This document shows positions 47,588 through 56,078 of a DNA stretch of 64,000 bases, piece by piece. The DNA lies in NCBI GenBank assembly GCA_016871515.1, contig VHDE01000008.1:33664-97663 (forward strand), written 5' to 3'. Each line of letters begins with the position of its first letter. The first letter of the stretch is position 1. A model generated the notes under the pieces. That model saw nothing but the letters and a program-made list of their open reading frames with translations, did not search any database and was not told the DNA's origin. This stretch comes from Verrucomicrobiota bacterium. GTDB lineage: Bacteria > Verrucomicrobiota > Verrucomicrobiia > Limisphaerales > SIBE01. The position numbers were made by a program, and so were the translations under genes.

Positions 47588-47689
47588 CGCTTTCCGGGGC
47601 GCTCGAACACCGCGCTTTGAGCAAACTCACGAGGATGCGCGGACAAGGCTGTCCGCACTCCTAGAGAAGGAACGGGTCAACGGAACAAC

Positions 47690-48550
47690 ATGTCGCTTTT
47701 CGGAAACAAGGATTCCCAGTCAGACGAATTGGGCAAACCAACGCAGTTCGGCCCTTACTATCTCCAGGAACTGATCAACAGCGGTGGGATGGCCGATATA
47801 TGGTTGGCGACCGACTCCAACAAGCAGCCTTTTGCATTGCGGCGTTTGCGCGACACATCCGTGTTCAATTTCACCGCTCGGAAGCGGTTTGTTCGAGGAT
47901 GCGAGATTCTGTCCCGGATTCACGACCATGAGTTTGTGATCGGTTATATCGAACACGGCAAGATCAGCGGCTGGCTGTACTTATTGATGGAATATGTCGA
48001 AGCTTCCAACCTGAAAGAGCTCTCCGCCAATAACGATCCGCTCTTACAAGAGAACATTGGCAATATTCTGATCGATATGGCCGTCGGATTGGAGCACGTG
48101 CACGACAGCGGTTTCATGCATCTCGATTTCAAGCCTGAGAACGTTTTGGTGACGCGCAACGCGGGAGTGCGTCTAGTCGATTTTGATCTTGCCCAGCCAA
48201 AGCCGGATAAACCGAGGAAAAGCTCCGATAATCCAGGAACCCCAGCTTACATGGCGCCCGAACAGTTGCTGCGCCAGCCCTTCGACCATCGCGTCGATAT
48301 CTTCGCCTTTGGCGTTTCGGCCTATGAACTGTTGACTGGGAGAAAGCCTTTCGCAGGCGAGACACCGGAGGAGATTCTGCGCAAGCAACTGGACCGCACA
48401 GCGGACTTTGTCCCGCCGCGTGAAGTGAATGCGGATATCCCTGGAGCGCTCGAAAAGGCGATTCTGAAATGTATCGAGCGTGACCCGGAAAAACGCTACC
48501 CGTACATGGCTGCCTTGGTGCGAGATCTCCAGACGGTGCTTTACGTCTAA
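47690..48550 (+). CDS. Atypical serine/threonine protein kinase
   Basis: A 286-residue soluble protein with a complete Hanks-type kinase fold and no membrane segment or sensor domain. The glycine loop is INSGGMADIWLA (residues 29-40). The beta-3 Lys of VAxK is replaced by Arg (FALRRL, R51). The catalytic loop is HLDFKPEN (144-151; Asp, Lys and Asn kept, Arg of HRD lost). DFG is changed to DFD (164-166). The activation segment ends GTPAYMAPEQ, and DIFAFGVSAYELLTG follows. It may be a weak kinase or a pseudokinase. It lies downstream of a sigma-54-like site and repeat fragments. Confidence 0.85.
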   Translation: MSLFGNKDSQSDELGKPTQFGPYYLQELINSGGMADIWLATDSNKQPFALRRLRDTSVFNFTARKRFVRGCEILSRIHDHEFVIGYIEHGKISGWLYLLMEYVEASNLKELSANNDPLLQENIGNILIDMAVGLEHVHDSGFMHLDFKPENVLVTRNAGVRLVDFDLAQPKPDKPRKSSDNPGTPAYMAPEQLLRQPFDHRVDIFAFGVSAYELLTGRKPFAGETPEEILRKQLDRTADFVPPREVNADIPGALEKAILKCIERDPEKRYPYMAALVRDLQTVLYV

Positions 48551-48555
48551 TTCAA

Positions 48556-49461
48556 CTACGGCAGCCCGAATTCTTTCATCTTGCTTCGCAGAAAACGGGC
48601 GGATTCGGCGATGTCGCGAACGCCCGTTGCAGGATCAGGTCCATCTTCAATCGAAACCCAGCCGTTGAAGCCGGCGCCTTTCAGAATGGAGAAAATTCGG
48701 CCGTAATTGTTGAGGCCCTCACCAATGACTCCATGCTTGAGGATGGTGGCATAGCCGGTTTGCGGCTGCGCATCGATGCGGCGCAAATCGTCCAAGTTGC
48801 CGCCCTCGAAATAACGGTCGCTGGCATGCATAGTTCTCACCCGGGATTTGACGGCCTCCAAAAGCTCAATCGGATCGTCACCTGCGATAATCGCGTTGGA
48901 AGGATCGTAATTCACTCCAAACCATTTCGAGTCCGGAATTCCAGCGATCAGCTCGAGGAAATCATCCATCTTTTGCGCGAACTCGGGATGCTGCCAATAG
49001 CCATCCTTGTAATGATTCTCGATGATCAGGACGACATTGTTGGCTTCGGCAAATGGCAGCAACTCGAGAATGCATTCTTGCACCCAGCGCAAGCCATGGT
49101 CCCGCGGCACATTCGGGCGACGTTGCCCTGACAGAACACGACAGTATTTGCCGCCCAACTGCGACGTGGCGCGTATGGCCTTTTTCTGTTGCTCGATTTC
49201 CTGCTTTCGGTCTGCCGGCGATGGTTTCGTGAAATCCGAGGAATAGCACATCATCGGAATGGACCGTCCCTGGCTCTCGACTTTTTTGCGCAAACGTTCC
49301 CATTCCTTCGGGCTCTCCTGCGGCAGAAAGCCCCAGTAAAATTCGAGACCGTCGACATCAAACTGAAGCGCCAAGTCAATCCATTCCTCGACGGTCATCG
49401 TGCGTTGCACGCAGAGAGCATCCAGAAAGCATTTCGGAAACGCGGCTAATGGCATGCCCAT
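48556..49461 (-). CDS. Sugar phosphate isomerase/epimerase-like TIM-barrel protein
   Basis: A 301-residue protein of the xylose-isomerase-like TIM-barrel superfamily (AP endonuclease 2 fold). The start at 49461 (or 49455) gives MGMPLAAFPKCFLDALCVQR; the longer frame reads through palindromic repeat sequence and is rejected. Conserved metal-site regions are GLEFYWGFLPQ, NVVLIIENHYKDGYW, FGVNYDPSNAIIAGDDPIEL, RTMHASDRYFEG and WVSIEDGPDP, supplying Glu, Asp, His and Glu. The substrate is unknown. It converges with the kinase gene, with only 5 bases between their stops. Confidence 0.85.
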   Translation of the reverse strand: MGMPLAAFPKCFLDALCVQRTMTVEEWIDLALQFDVDGLEFYWGFLPQESPKEWERLRKKVESQGRSIPMMCYSSDFTKPSPADRKQEIEQQKKAIRATSQLGGKYCRVLSGQRRPNVPRDHGLRWVQECILELLPFAEANNVVLIIENHYKDGYWQHPEFAQKMDDFLELIAGIPDSKWFGVNYDPSNAIIAGDDPIELLEAVKSRVRTMHASDRYFEGGNLDDLRRIDAQPQTGYATILKHGVIGEGLNNYGRIFSILKGAGFNGWVSIEDGPDPATGVRDIAESARFLRSKMKEFGLP

Positions 49462-49497
49462 GTATGTTTCAAGGAGCGAAGATTTGCAATCCCGTGA

Positions 49498-49602
49498 ATT
49501 GCTTTCGGAGCGCGGACATTCCTGTCCGCAGTGATCGAGAATTGACCGGGAGCGTTCGAGTTTACGTTGACGGCTGCGGACAGGCATGTCCGCAATCCGG
49601 GC
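49498..49602. repeat. Pair of GCGGACA/TGTCCGC palindromes
   Basis: GCGGACATTCCTGTCCGC (about 49514-49531) and TGCGGACAGGCATGTCCGCA (about 49576-49595) lie between the TIM-barrel gene and the phospholipase D gene. A further copy of the same palindrome is at about 47638. They form a second small repeat family distinct from the GTAACGCAGA type. Confidence 0.75.
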
Positions 49603-49613
49603 GTGTCTCGAAA

Positions 49614-50762
49614 TTAGCGCAAGTATTTCAATTGCCGCCGCGCAATCAACGGATCGAGTCTCGCCAAAAAGAAGAACGCCCAATTCTCTTTGAGCTTGTT
49701 CCAGAATGTGCGCGACTTTTTCCAAGTGGCCGCGTCGATTTTACGGCTGTGTCTCAAGTCGTCTTCGAACATCTCTCGTGCTTCGGCGGCTAGTTCCCGA
49801 TGAGGAACTCGAACCATTAGCTCGTAATTGATATAGAGGCTGCGCCGGTCCAGGTTCGCGGAACCGGCATAGATCACGTCGTCGAAGACGAGCATTTTGG
49901 CGTGCAGAATTTGTGGTTGATATTCATAAATCTCAATCCCTGCCTTCAGAAAACTTTGATAAAAACCTCGGCAGGCCAATTGCGAGAGGGGCACATCAGA
50001 CTTTCCCGCCAGGATCAGTTGAACCCTGGCGCCGCGCCGGGCTGCGTACGCCAGCGCACGACGCAACGGGCGCGTCGGAAGAAAATAGGCCGAGATAATG
50101 CGAATAGCTTTCGCTTTCGAGAGATCATTGAGCAGCGCCCATTTGAGGAAGCTTTTGCCGCGGCCGGGGCCGGTAAGAAGAATTTGGCCGTCGTGTGTCG
50201 AGATAATATTTCGCAAGCGAGCTTTGCGGAGCGCTGTGAAACGTTTGTGTTGAAAATCGGCCAGAGCAAAGAGCGTATCGAACGAAGTTCCCAGCTCCTT
50301 GGCCAACGGACCTTGTATTTGCAATCCGAGATCGTGCCATCCGCGCGTGATGCCATCGCCTTCGTATTCGGGGGCGATATTGAATCCGCCGACAAACGCG
50401 ACGGAATCGTCGCAGGAAAGCAGTTTTCGGTGATTGCGAATGCCGCACCGATCGAGCCGCAATGGGTTGAACCAGCGAAACTCTCCGCCCGCGGCCCGCA
50501 AGGGGTCCCAGAATTTGGCTGACGTGGTCATCGATCCCCAGGAATCAACCAGCACTCTGACGCGGACGCCGCGTTGGCAGGCTTTGACCAAGGCTTCGAG
50601 AAATCGTTCGCCAATCGAACTGGGGGTATAGATGTACATCTCCAAACGAACCGACTGCTCGGCACTGTTAATCGCGGCTAACATAAGTTCGAACGATTCA
50701 TCGACCGTTCGAAGCCAGCGGAATTGCGAAGTGCGGGGAGACGAGTGTTTCGCGAAAGCCAT
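49614..50762 (-). CDS. Phospholipase D-type cardiolipin synthase-like protein
   Basis: A 382-residue protein with two PLD phosphodiesterase motifs. The first, NHRKLLSCDDSVAFVGGFN (about residues 108-126), and the second, LHAKMLVFDDVIYAGSANLD (about 285-304), give the HxKx(4)D pairs. The short segment YIYTPSSIGERFLEALVKAC is typical of bacterial cardiolipin synthases, but the N-terminal membrane helices of ClsA are missing, as in ClsB-type enzymes. The ATG at 50762 is preferred to an in-frame TTG at 50801. It likely joins phosphatidylglycerol with another lipid headgroup; the exact substrate is uncertain. Confidence 0.87.
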   Translation of the reverse strand: MAFAKHSSPRTSQFRWLRTVDESFELMLAAINSAEQSVRLEMYIYTPSSIGERFLEALVKACQRGVRVRVLVDSWGSMTTSAKFWDPLRAAGGEFRWFNPLRLDRCGIRNHRKLLSCDDSVAFVGGFNIAPEYEGDGITRGWHDLGLQIQGPLAKELGTSFDTLFALADFQHKRFTALRKARLRNIISTHDGQILLTGPGRGKSFLKWALLNDLSKAKAIRIISAYFLPTRPLRRALAYAARRGARVQLILAGKSDVPLSQLACRGFYQSFLKAGIEIYEYQPQILHAKMLVFDDVIYAGSANLDRRSLYINYELMVRVPHRELAAEAREMFEDDLRHSRKIDAATWKKSRTFWNKLKENWAFFFLARLDPLIARRQLKYLR

Positions 50763-51651
50763 TTCCACAACGGAATATGCCACGGGCGCCGTGAAAGACA
50801 ATCGGCAACGAGTCAGTCAGTCATTTGTGGTGAGGATATCCTGAATCTAGTTGAAAATTGAAGAGTGGCTCTTGGCGTAGTACCAACCACGCAAACAAAG
50901 AAACAAAAACAAGAGCCACGCATGAAAGTCGAAATCAAGAATCGAAAAAAAGCAATGGCGGGATTCCGCCAAATGAGCAGCGAGCAACAACAGCGTCAGC
51001 AAGTGCATGAGTGTGATTTTTAATTCTGTTTCTAATTCTGTTCTTTCTAATTCTGGTCGGACCACGACAATTAGTTCGTCGACAGGTTGTTGTCTCAAAA
51101 ATCATGGCCGAAATCGGCCTATGGAAGCGTTTTAACCCGCGAAAATTGAGCCATACTGCGCACGGCTGGACCAACTTGGTTAAACCTAGAACCCGCGGTT
51201 GTGACCACGAAAAACACGAAAGACACGAAACAAGAAAAGATTGCCGATACCAGAGAACTCACCCGCTGAGTGAAAACACCTACTAATTAAAGTCCTTCTT
51301 CTTTCGTGTGTTTTGTGTCTTTCGTGATTTGAACCGCCGCTTTCTGGCTAAATCAAATATGGCTCAGAAAACGAGGCCCAAAAACGAGCTATGAGCCGTT
51401 TTTGCGACCGGAATTTGACGGAAGATCATCTGAGCCAAGAAATTCTCGTGGTCCGACCAGGATGCACCAGGATGCACCTACTTCCGTTTCAACCTCCAGC
51501 GACTTTCTTCTCAAACACTAACTAACTAACCGCTAACCTAAAAGTTGTGAACTTTTGATAGGACGAAAAAGTGCACTTTGAATGCAACACCACAGACACC
51601 ACAGCTGCTTTCTTCTTGTTTGCCCAACGGCTCTGCTTGTAAGAATGCGCT
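50763..51651. other. Gene-free region with degenerate inverted repeats
   Basis: Nearly 890 bases between the PLD gene and purN show no frame with recognisable similarity. Structure seen: GTGGCTCTTG (about 50866) pairs with CAAGAGCCAC (about 50910); GGCCGA-AA-TCGGCC is at about 51105; and an imperfect inverted pair of CACGAAAGACACGAAA-type sequence occurs near 51207 and 51303. Base composition is more AT-rich than its surroundings. It may be decayed or horizontally acquired DNA. Confidence 0.55.
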
Positions 51652-52329
51652 GTGGATCGCAATGCTGCTGACAAACTGAGATTGGGTATTTTGGGCTCTG
51701 GAAAAGGGTCGAATATGATCGCGGTGGCCGACGCCTGCGCGACAAGCCAATTCCCGGCCGCGATCGCTCTTGTGCTCAGCGATGTCGCAGAGTCTGGGAT
51801 TTTGGTGCAAGCGCGTCAGCGCGGAATTCCAGCCCAGTTTATCGCGCCCGGACCATTTCGAACAAAACTGGATGAAACGGCCGAGAAAGCATATGTCAGC
51901 GCCTTGCAGCAGGCTAAGGTCGATCTTGTGGTGATGGCCGGTTTCATGCGCATTTTGAAGGGTGATTTTCTTCGCGCGTTTCCGCAGCGAGTCGTCAACA
52001 TTCATCCAGCGTTGTTGCCTTCATTTCCTGGCCTTGAAGCCTGGAAACAAGCGCTGGATTATGGCGTGAAAGTCACCGGCTGCACGGTCCATTACGTCGA
52101 TCAGGGCGTTGATACCGGACCGATTATTGCGCAGCAAACGGTTCCGGTGCTGGACGACGATACACCGGCAAGTTTGCATGAGAGGATTCAACGGGCTGAA
52201 CATGTTTTGTATCCGGCGGCCATTGCGGCGCTTGCGACGAGCCGTTATAAGATTGAAGGGCGGCGTTGCATCAAGTGTTCGGATGTTGCGGACGCGACAG
52301 GCAACTCGTTAAAAGCGCCGGCGCGATAA
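51652..52329 (+). CDS. purN: Phosphoribosylglycinamide formyltransferase
   Basis: A 225-residue purine-synthesis enzyme that transfers the formyl group of 10-formyl-THF to GAR. The GTG start gives [20 protein letters not shown] with the phosphate-binding GSGKGSN. The active-site segments are [18 protein letters not shown] (catalytic Asn and His) and [13 protein letters not shown] (catalytic Asp). About 20 residues after the usual end are not conserved. folD at 740 supplies its cofactor. hisG starts 52 bases downstream. Confidence 0.95.
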   Translation: MDRNAADKLRLGILGSGKGSNMIAVADACATSQFPAAIALVLSDVAESGILVQARQRGIPAQFIAPGPFRTKLDETAEKAYVSALQQAKVDLVVMAGFMRILKGDFLRAFPQRVVNIHPALLPSFPGLEAWKQALDYGVKVTGCTVHYVDQGVDTGPIIAQQTVPVLDDDTPASLHERIQRAEHVLYPAAIAALATSRYKIEGRRCIKCSDVADATGNSLKAPAR

Positions 52330-52381
52330 AAACAGTTTGCCTCGGCGCGTCCGACAGCGGAATCAGCGTTACTCGAATCGA

Positions 52382-53263
52382 ATGAAGAACAAATGCACGT
52401 TGCGGTTTGGCTTGCCGAAGGGCAGCCTGCAGGAAGCCACGGTCGAGAAAATGGCCAAGGCGGGATTTAACATTCAAGTGAGCAGCCGGTCGTACATTCC
52501 ATACGTGGATGACGACGAACTTGAGATACGGTTGATTCGCGCCCAGGAAATCAGCCGTTACGTGGAGCATGGCTACTTGGACTGCGGCATTACCGGATAC
52601 GATTGGATTCAGGAAAACAATTCGAAAGTCCATGAGGTCGGCGAGTTCCTGTTTAGCAAGGCGACGCGCCAGCCGGCTCGATGGGTGCTGGCCGTTCCCG
52701 AAGACTCGCCGATCAAGTCGGTCAAAGATTTGCAAGGGAAACGGATCGCGACCGAGGTGGTGCAACTCACTCGTCGTTACCTGAGAAAACATAAGGTCAA
52801 GGCTGAGGTTGAATTCTCGTGGGGCGCGACCGAATTCAAAGCGCACGAGTTGGTGGATGCGATTGTGGAATTGACCGAGACCGGGTCGTCGCTGCGCGCC
52901 AACAAACTGAGGATTGTCGACACGCTCTTGAGTTCGACCCCGCGGCTTATCGCGAGTCACGCGGCCTGGAAGGACGCGTGGAAACGGCAGAAGATCGAGA
53001 ATCTGGCGCTGCTTTTGAAGGGCGCGCTCGAAGCCGAAGCGAAAGTCGGTTTGAAGATGAACATCGCGGAAAAGAATTTGGCAAAGTTGTTGCAAACTTT
53101 GCCAGCCCTGCGTAATCCAACGGTTTCCAGTCTGAGCCAAGCTGGATGGGTAGCGGTTGAAACGATCATTGACGAACATGTGGTTCGCGAGTTGATTCCC
53201 CAATTGAAACTGGCGGGCGCCGAGGGAATCATTGAATACCCATTGAACAAAGTGGTATATTAG
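52382..53263 (+). CDS. hisG: ATP phosphoribosyltransferase, long form
   Basis: A 293-residue enzyme for the first step of histidine synthesis (ATP + PRPP). The ATG at 52382 gives [20 protein letters not shown]; an upstream in-frame ATG adds unrelated residues. The catalytic domain has [13 protein letters not shown] and the PRPP site with [15 protein letters not shown]. The C-terminal PII-like regulatory domain ([20 protein letters not shown], ending [12 protein letters not shown]) marks the long, HisZ-independent form. It is followed 22 bases later by a tiny ribosomal-type gene. Confidence 0.96.
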   Translation: MKNKCTLRFGLPKGSLQEATVEKMAKAGFNIQVSSRSYIPYVDDDELEIRLIRAQEISRYVEHGYLDCGITGYDWIQENNSKVHEVGEFLFSKATRQPARWVLAVPEDSPIKSVKDLQGKRIATEVVQLTRRYLRKHKVKAEVEFSWGATEFKAHELVDAIVELTETGSSLRANKLRIVDTLLSSTPRLIASHAAWKDAWKRQKIENLALLLKGALEAEAKVGLKMNIAEKNLAKLLQTLPALRNPTVSSLSQAGWVAVETIIDEHVVRELIPQLKLAGAEGIIEYPLNKVVY

Positions 53264-53285
53264 CCGGCGATAGAAAAACAATTAT

Positions 53286-53387
53286 ATGGGATCACTGAAG
53301 AAAAGACGCAAAAGCAAGATCAACAAACATAAACGACGCAAGCAACTCCGCGCCAACCGGCACAAGAAGCGCACCTGGCAAAAGTAG
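53286..53387 (+). CDS. COX24/AURKAIP1-domain protein (bS22-like small ribosomal protein)
   Basis: A 33-codon gene beginning [20 protein letters not shown] and ending [13 protein letters not shown]. The [18 protein letters not shown] pattern is that of the COX24 C-terminal domain, found in mitochondrial mS38 and in tiny bacterial 30S proteins such as mycobacterial bS22. The charge is strongly positive. An AT-rich leader precedes it and a terminator lies 43 bases after the stop. It is too short for standard ORF calling. Confidence 0.88.
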   Translation: MGSLKKRRKSKINKHKRRKQLRANRHKKRTWQK

Positions 53388-53430
53388 CCAATCCGGCAGG
53401 CTTTCGCAGCGACTGAGACTTCTTTCGTCG

Positions 53431-53463
53431 GGCGCAGTTTCCCCGGGAACTGCGCCATTTGTC
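53431..53463 (+). terminator. Terminator after the COX24-like gene
   Basis: GGCGCAGTT pairs with AACTGCGCC around a CCCC/GGG core (53431-53456), followed by a short ATTTGTCATT. The stem is strong and the T-run weak. It separates hisG and the small gene from the TPR lipoprotein, whose ATG is 21 bases downstream. Confidence 0.6.
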
Positions 53464-53477
53464 ATTACCCATAACAC

Positions 53478-55511
53478 ATGCGGTGCTATCTCCAACTTGG
53501 TTCGATCGTCCTGGCGTTGGTCCTTTTGCCCGCGTGCTCGACGACGTCGCGTTCGGTCGGCAGCGCAAAGAAATCCGACGCCGCATCCTTGAAAGGTAAA
53601 GCGACGAATTCCCCGGAGATGCTGTCCGAAGCTGAGCTTGAGAAACGAATCCAAGCCTATTCACGTTACGCCGCCGGGCTGAGCTATGATTTGAATGACA
53701 AGCCCGACTTGGCCCTGGAAGAATACATGCAGTCAGTCCTGGCCGATCCTTCTTACGAGCCATTGGTAATCGAAGTGGCGGGAAAGCTCATCCGCGGCCA
53801 AAAAGCAGAGAGAGCCGTCGAGTTGCTCACGAAAGCGGCCGAAGCGCCCAACGCTTCCGGGACGGTCTATGCGTGGCTGGGATTAGCGTATAATCAAATG
53901 GGTAAAAGCGAACTGGCCATTGCAGCCAATCGCTCCGCCATCAAGCGAATGCCGCAGTCACTGCCCGCATACCAAAACCTGGCTCATATTTTCCTGCAGA
54001 ATCAAAAGACGAACGAAGCGCTTCAGGTTTTGGACGAAGCGGGGAAGCAACCATCGGTCGATGCGAGATTCTTGGTTGAACTGGCCGAGATTTATTCTCG
54101 TCTCGGCCGGATTAACGCTCTGAAAAAGGAGTCTGCGAACGCTCGCGCCAAACAAGTTCTGGATCGTGCGGCCAAATTGAAACCGGCTCACCCGATGATT
54201 TTGCAGAAGCTTGGCGATGGTTATTTTTCGACCGGCGAATGGGCGAAGGCGGAAGAAATCTATTTGCAGTTGATCGAGAAGTATCCGGACCTTCCGACGC
54301 TTCGACGCAGGTTGACTGAGGTTTACCTGGCGGCTGACCAGAAGACGAAGGCAATCGAGCAATTACAGGCGATTGCGAAGGAAGATCCAACCAACCCGCG
54401 CACACATTCAATTCTCGGTGCGCTCGCGCTGGAAGAGAACAAGCTCGCTGAGGCTGCGGAATCTTTCAAGCGGGCTTTGCTCCTCAATCCGGACTTCGAA
54501 CCGATCTACTATGACTTGGCCGGCGTTAAACTGAACTTAGACAAACCCGAGGAGGCTTTGGAAGTGCTGGAGAAGGCGCGAAGCAAGTTTAAGCTCAGTT
54601 TCATGCTGGAGTTCTACTCCGCCATCGCGTGCGCGCAGCAGAAGAAATACGCCGAAGCTCTTAAACGTTTCACCTCCGCCGAACTGCTGGCTAAAGCGAA
54701 TGAACCACAACGTTTAAATCACCGGTTTTACTATCAACTCGGTTCCGCTCACGAACGGAATGGGAACCGGGAGGATGCGGAGAAGGCATTTCAAAAGTGT
54801 CTCGAACTTGCTCCCGACGGCCCCGAAGTTTACTACGACTTGGTCGGGCTTAAGCTTAATTTGAACAAGCCCGAGGAAGCCTTGGAGCTGATCGCGAAGG
54901 TGCCAGGCAAGTTCAAACAAAGTTTTATGATTGAGTTTTGCTCCGGCATTGCGCGCGTTCTGCAGAAGAAATATCCCGAGGCCATCCATCATTTCACGGT
55001 GGCGGAATCGCTCGCCAAGACGGACGAACCGAAGCGGTTGAATCTCGGGTTTTATTACCAGTTGGGTTCGTCGTGCGAACGCGCCGGCAAGCACGAGGAC
55101 GCGGAAAAGGCATTTCGAAAATGTCTGGAACTCGCGCCTGACAGCGCCGACGCCATGAATTATCTCGGTTACATGTGGGCGGAGTTGGGCATCAAACTGG
55201 ATGAAGCGCGCGTCCTGACTGAGAAAGCGGTGAAATTGGAACCCAAGAATGCGGCGTTCCTCGATAGTTTGGGTTGGGTGCTATTCAAACTCAACCAACC
55301 GAAGGAAGCGCTTCCCTACCTTCTTCAGGCGATCGAACATTCGGACAAGCCCGATGCCACGCTGCTGGATCATCTGGGAGATATTTATTCTGCGCTCAAG
55401 GAACACGACCAAGCGCGGGAAGCGTGGCGCAAGGCTCTTCAGGTGGAGCCGAACGAAAAGATCGAGCAAAAATTGGGCGCGGCAACGAAACCTGAGCGTT
55501 CCGCGCCTTGA
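53478..55511 (+). CDS. Lipoprotein with TPR repeats
   Basis: A 677-residue envelope protein. The signal ends in a lipobox (LALVLLPACSTTSRSVGS, Cys near residue 20), so it is probably lipid-anchored. TPR motifs fill most of the chain. Two successive blocks of about 108 residues are clearly duplicated: YYDLAGVKLNLDKPEEALEV and YYDLVGLKLNLNKPEEALEL start equivalent units (near 54508 and 54831), each ending EKAF(Q/R)KCLELAPD. The function is likely protein-protein scaffolding in an outer-membrane or secretion complex, but the partner is unknown. The DUF2203 gene follows after 3 bases. Confidence 0.85.
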   Translation: MRCYLQLGSIVLALVLLPACSTTSRSVGSAKKSDAASLKGKATNSPEMLSEAELEKRIQAYSRYAAGLSYDLNDKPDLALEEYMQSVLADPSYEPLVIEVAGKLIRGQKAERAVELLTKAAEAPNASGTVYAWLGLAYNQMGKSELAIAANRSAIKRMPQSLPAYQNLAHIFLQNQKTNEALQVLDEAGKQPSVDARFLVELAEIYSRLGRINALKKESANARAKQVLDRAAKLKPAHPMILQKLGDGYFSTGEWAKAEEIYLQLIEKYPDLPTLRRRLTEVYLAADQKTKAIEQLQAIAKEDPTNPRTHSILGALALEENKLAEAAESFKRALLLNPDFEPIYYDLAGVKLNLDKPEEALEVLEKARSKFKLSFMLEFYSAIACAQQKKYAEALKRFTSAELLAKANEPQRLNHRFYYQLGSAHERNGNREDAEKAFQKCLELAPDGPEVYYDLVGLKLNLNKPEEALELIAKVPGKFKQSFMIEFCSGIARVLQKKYPEAIHHFTVAESLAKTDEPKRLNLGFYYQLGSSCERAGKHEDAEKAFRKCLELAPDSADAMNYLGYMWAELGIKLDEARVLTEKAVKLEPKNAAFLDSLGWVLFKLNQPKEALPYLLQAIEHSDKPDATLLDHLGDIYSALKEHDQAREAWRKALQVEPNEKIEQKLGAATKPERSAP

Positions 55512-55514
55512 GTC

Positions 55515-55898
55515 ATGGCGCTTCAGTTTACCAAGCATTATACGCGGGAAGAGGCCGAAGCCTTGCTGCCTCAGATTCGCGAATGGCTCGAAGAGCTGTA
55601 CCGCTTGCGGCGCCAGGTGGCCGAGTCTGACGAACGCATTACGCAGTTGCTAGCCAAGCAGGACGATATCGGCGGCGGCCTCGTCAATCGCTGGGTCAAG
55701 GCCTTGGCTCAACTCAAGCAGGTCCTTCACGAATTCAAACGTCGCGAAATCCAAATCAAAGATTTGGAACGCGGCCTCATCGATTTCCCCGCCTTCGTCG
55801 GTGGCCAGGAAGTTTTTCTTTGCTGGGAAAAGGACGAGGACTCGATCGAGTACTGGCACGATCTGACCTCCGGATATAGCGGGCGGGAACGGCTATAA
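55515..55898 (+). CDS. DUF2203 family protein
   Basis: A 127-residue cytosolic protein. KHYTREEAEALLPQIREWLE at the start, the coiled-coil middle, and the C-terminal DFPAFVGGQEVFLCWEKDED with YWHDLTSGYSGRERL are the hallmarks of DUF2203. No function is established. It is 3 bases downstream of the TPR lipoprotein and probably cotranscribed. Confidence 0.9.
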   Translation: MALQFTKHYTREEAEALLPQIREWLEELYRLRRQVAESDERITQLLAKQDDIGGGLVNRWVKALAQLKQVLHEFKRREIQIKDLERGLIDFPAFVGGQEVFLCWEKDEDSIEYWHDLTSGYSGRERL

Positions 55899-55919
55899 TT
55901 CGTCCTGCCTTGCCTCTCG

Positions 55920-56012
55920 CAGGACCGCAGCGTTTACGCTGGAGAAACATCCGAATGGGTGAGAGCGGCCGATCATTTCATGTTTCTGCCGCATAAATGC
56001 TGCGGTCCTCGC
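55920..56012. repeat. Inverted repeat with covarying inner hairpins
   Basis: The left arm GCAGGACCGCAGCGTTTACG (55920-55940) is matched in inverse by the right arm at 55991-56012, whose reverse complement starts GCGAGGACCGCAGCATTTAT. Each arm contains its own small palindrome, GCGTttACGC in one and GCATttATGC in the other, so both strands of the stem differ together. It lies between the DUF2203 gene and the phosphoesterase gene. It is a third repeat type. Confidence 0.75.
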
Positions 56013-56078
56013 AAATGAGGAAGCGCCGAGATTGCTGTTTACCCTGGCTGAACCGTTTCCTAAGCTCCATATATTCTT

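Larger units (their letters stand above)
47347..47689. other. Intergenic region with sigma-54-like site and repeat fragments
   Basis: 343 bases between the divergent CPBP and kinase genes. It contains the sequence TGGCACGGGATTTGCC (47401-47416), a half copy of the two-hairpin repeat (about 47533-47587), and a GCGGACAaggcTGTCCGC palindrome near 47638. A short open frame from 47455 begins in unique sequence but runs into the repeat and is not called as a gene. Confidence 0.6.

Noticed and set aside
47455..47664. 69-codon frame beginning MQSKQHLSFKRTEL upstream of the kinase
   Set aside because: More than half of it is the two-hairpin repeat sequence, and there is no ribosome site; at best a truncated relic.
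50830..51330. Possible CRISPR-like array in the gene-free region
   Set aside because: The repeated pieces are imperfect, inverted and unevenly spaced; no regular direct repeats with spacers are present here or elsewhere in the window.
53292..53763. Minus-strand frames of 120 and 147 codons opposite the COX24-like gene and the TPR lipoprotein start
   Set aside because: Low-complexity products, overlapping a conserved small gene and a lipoprotein signal on the plus strand.
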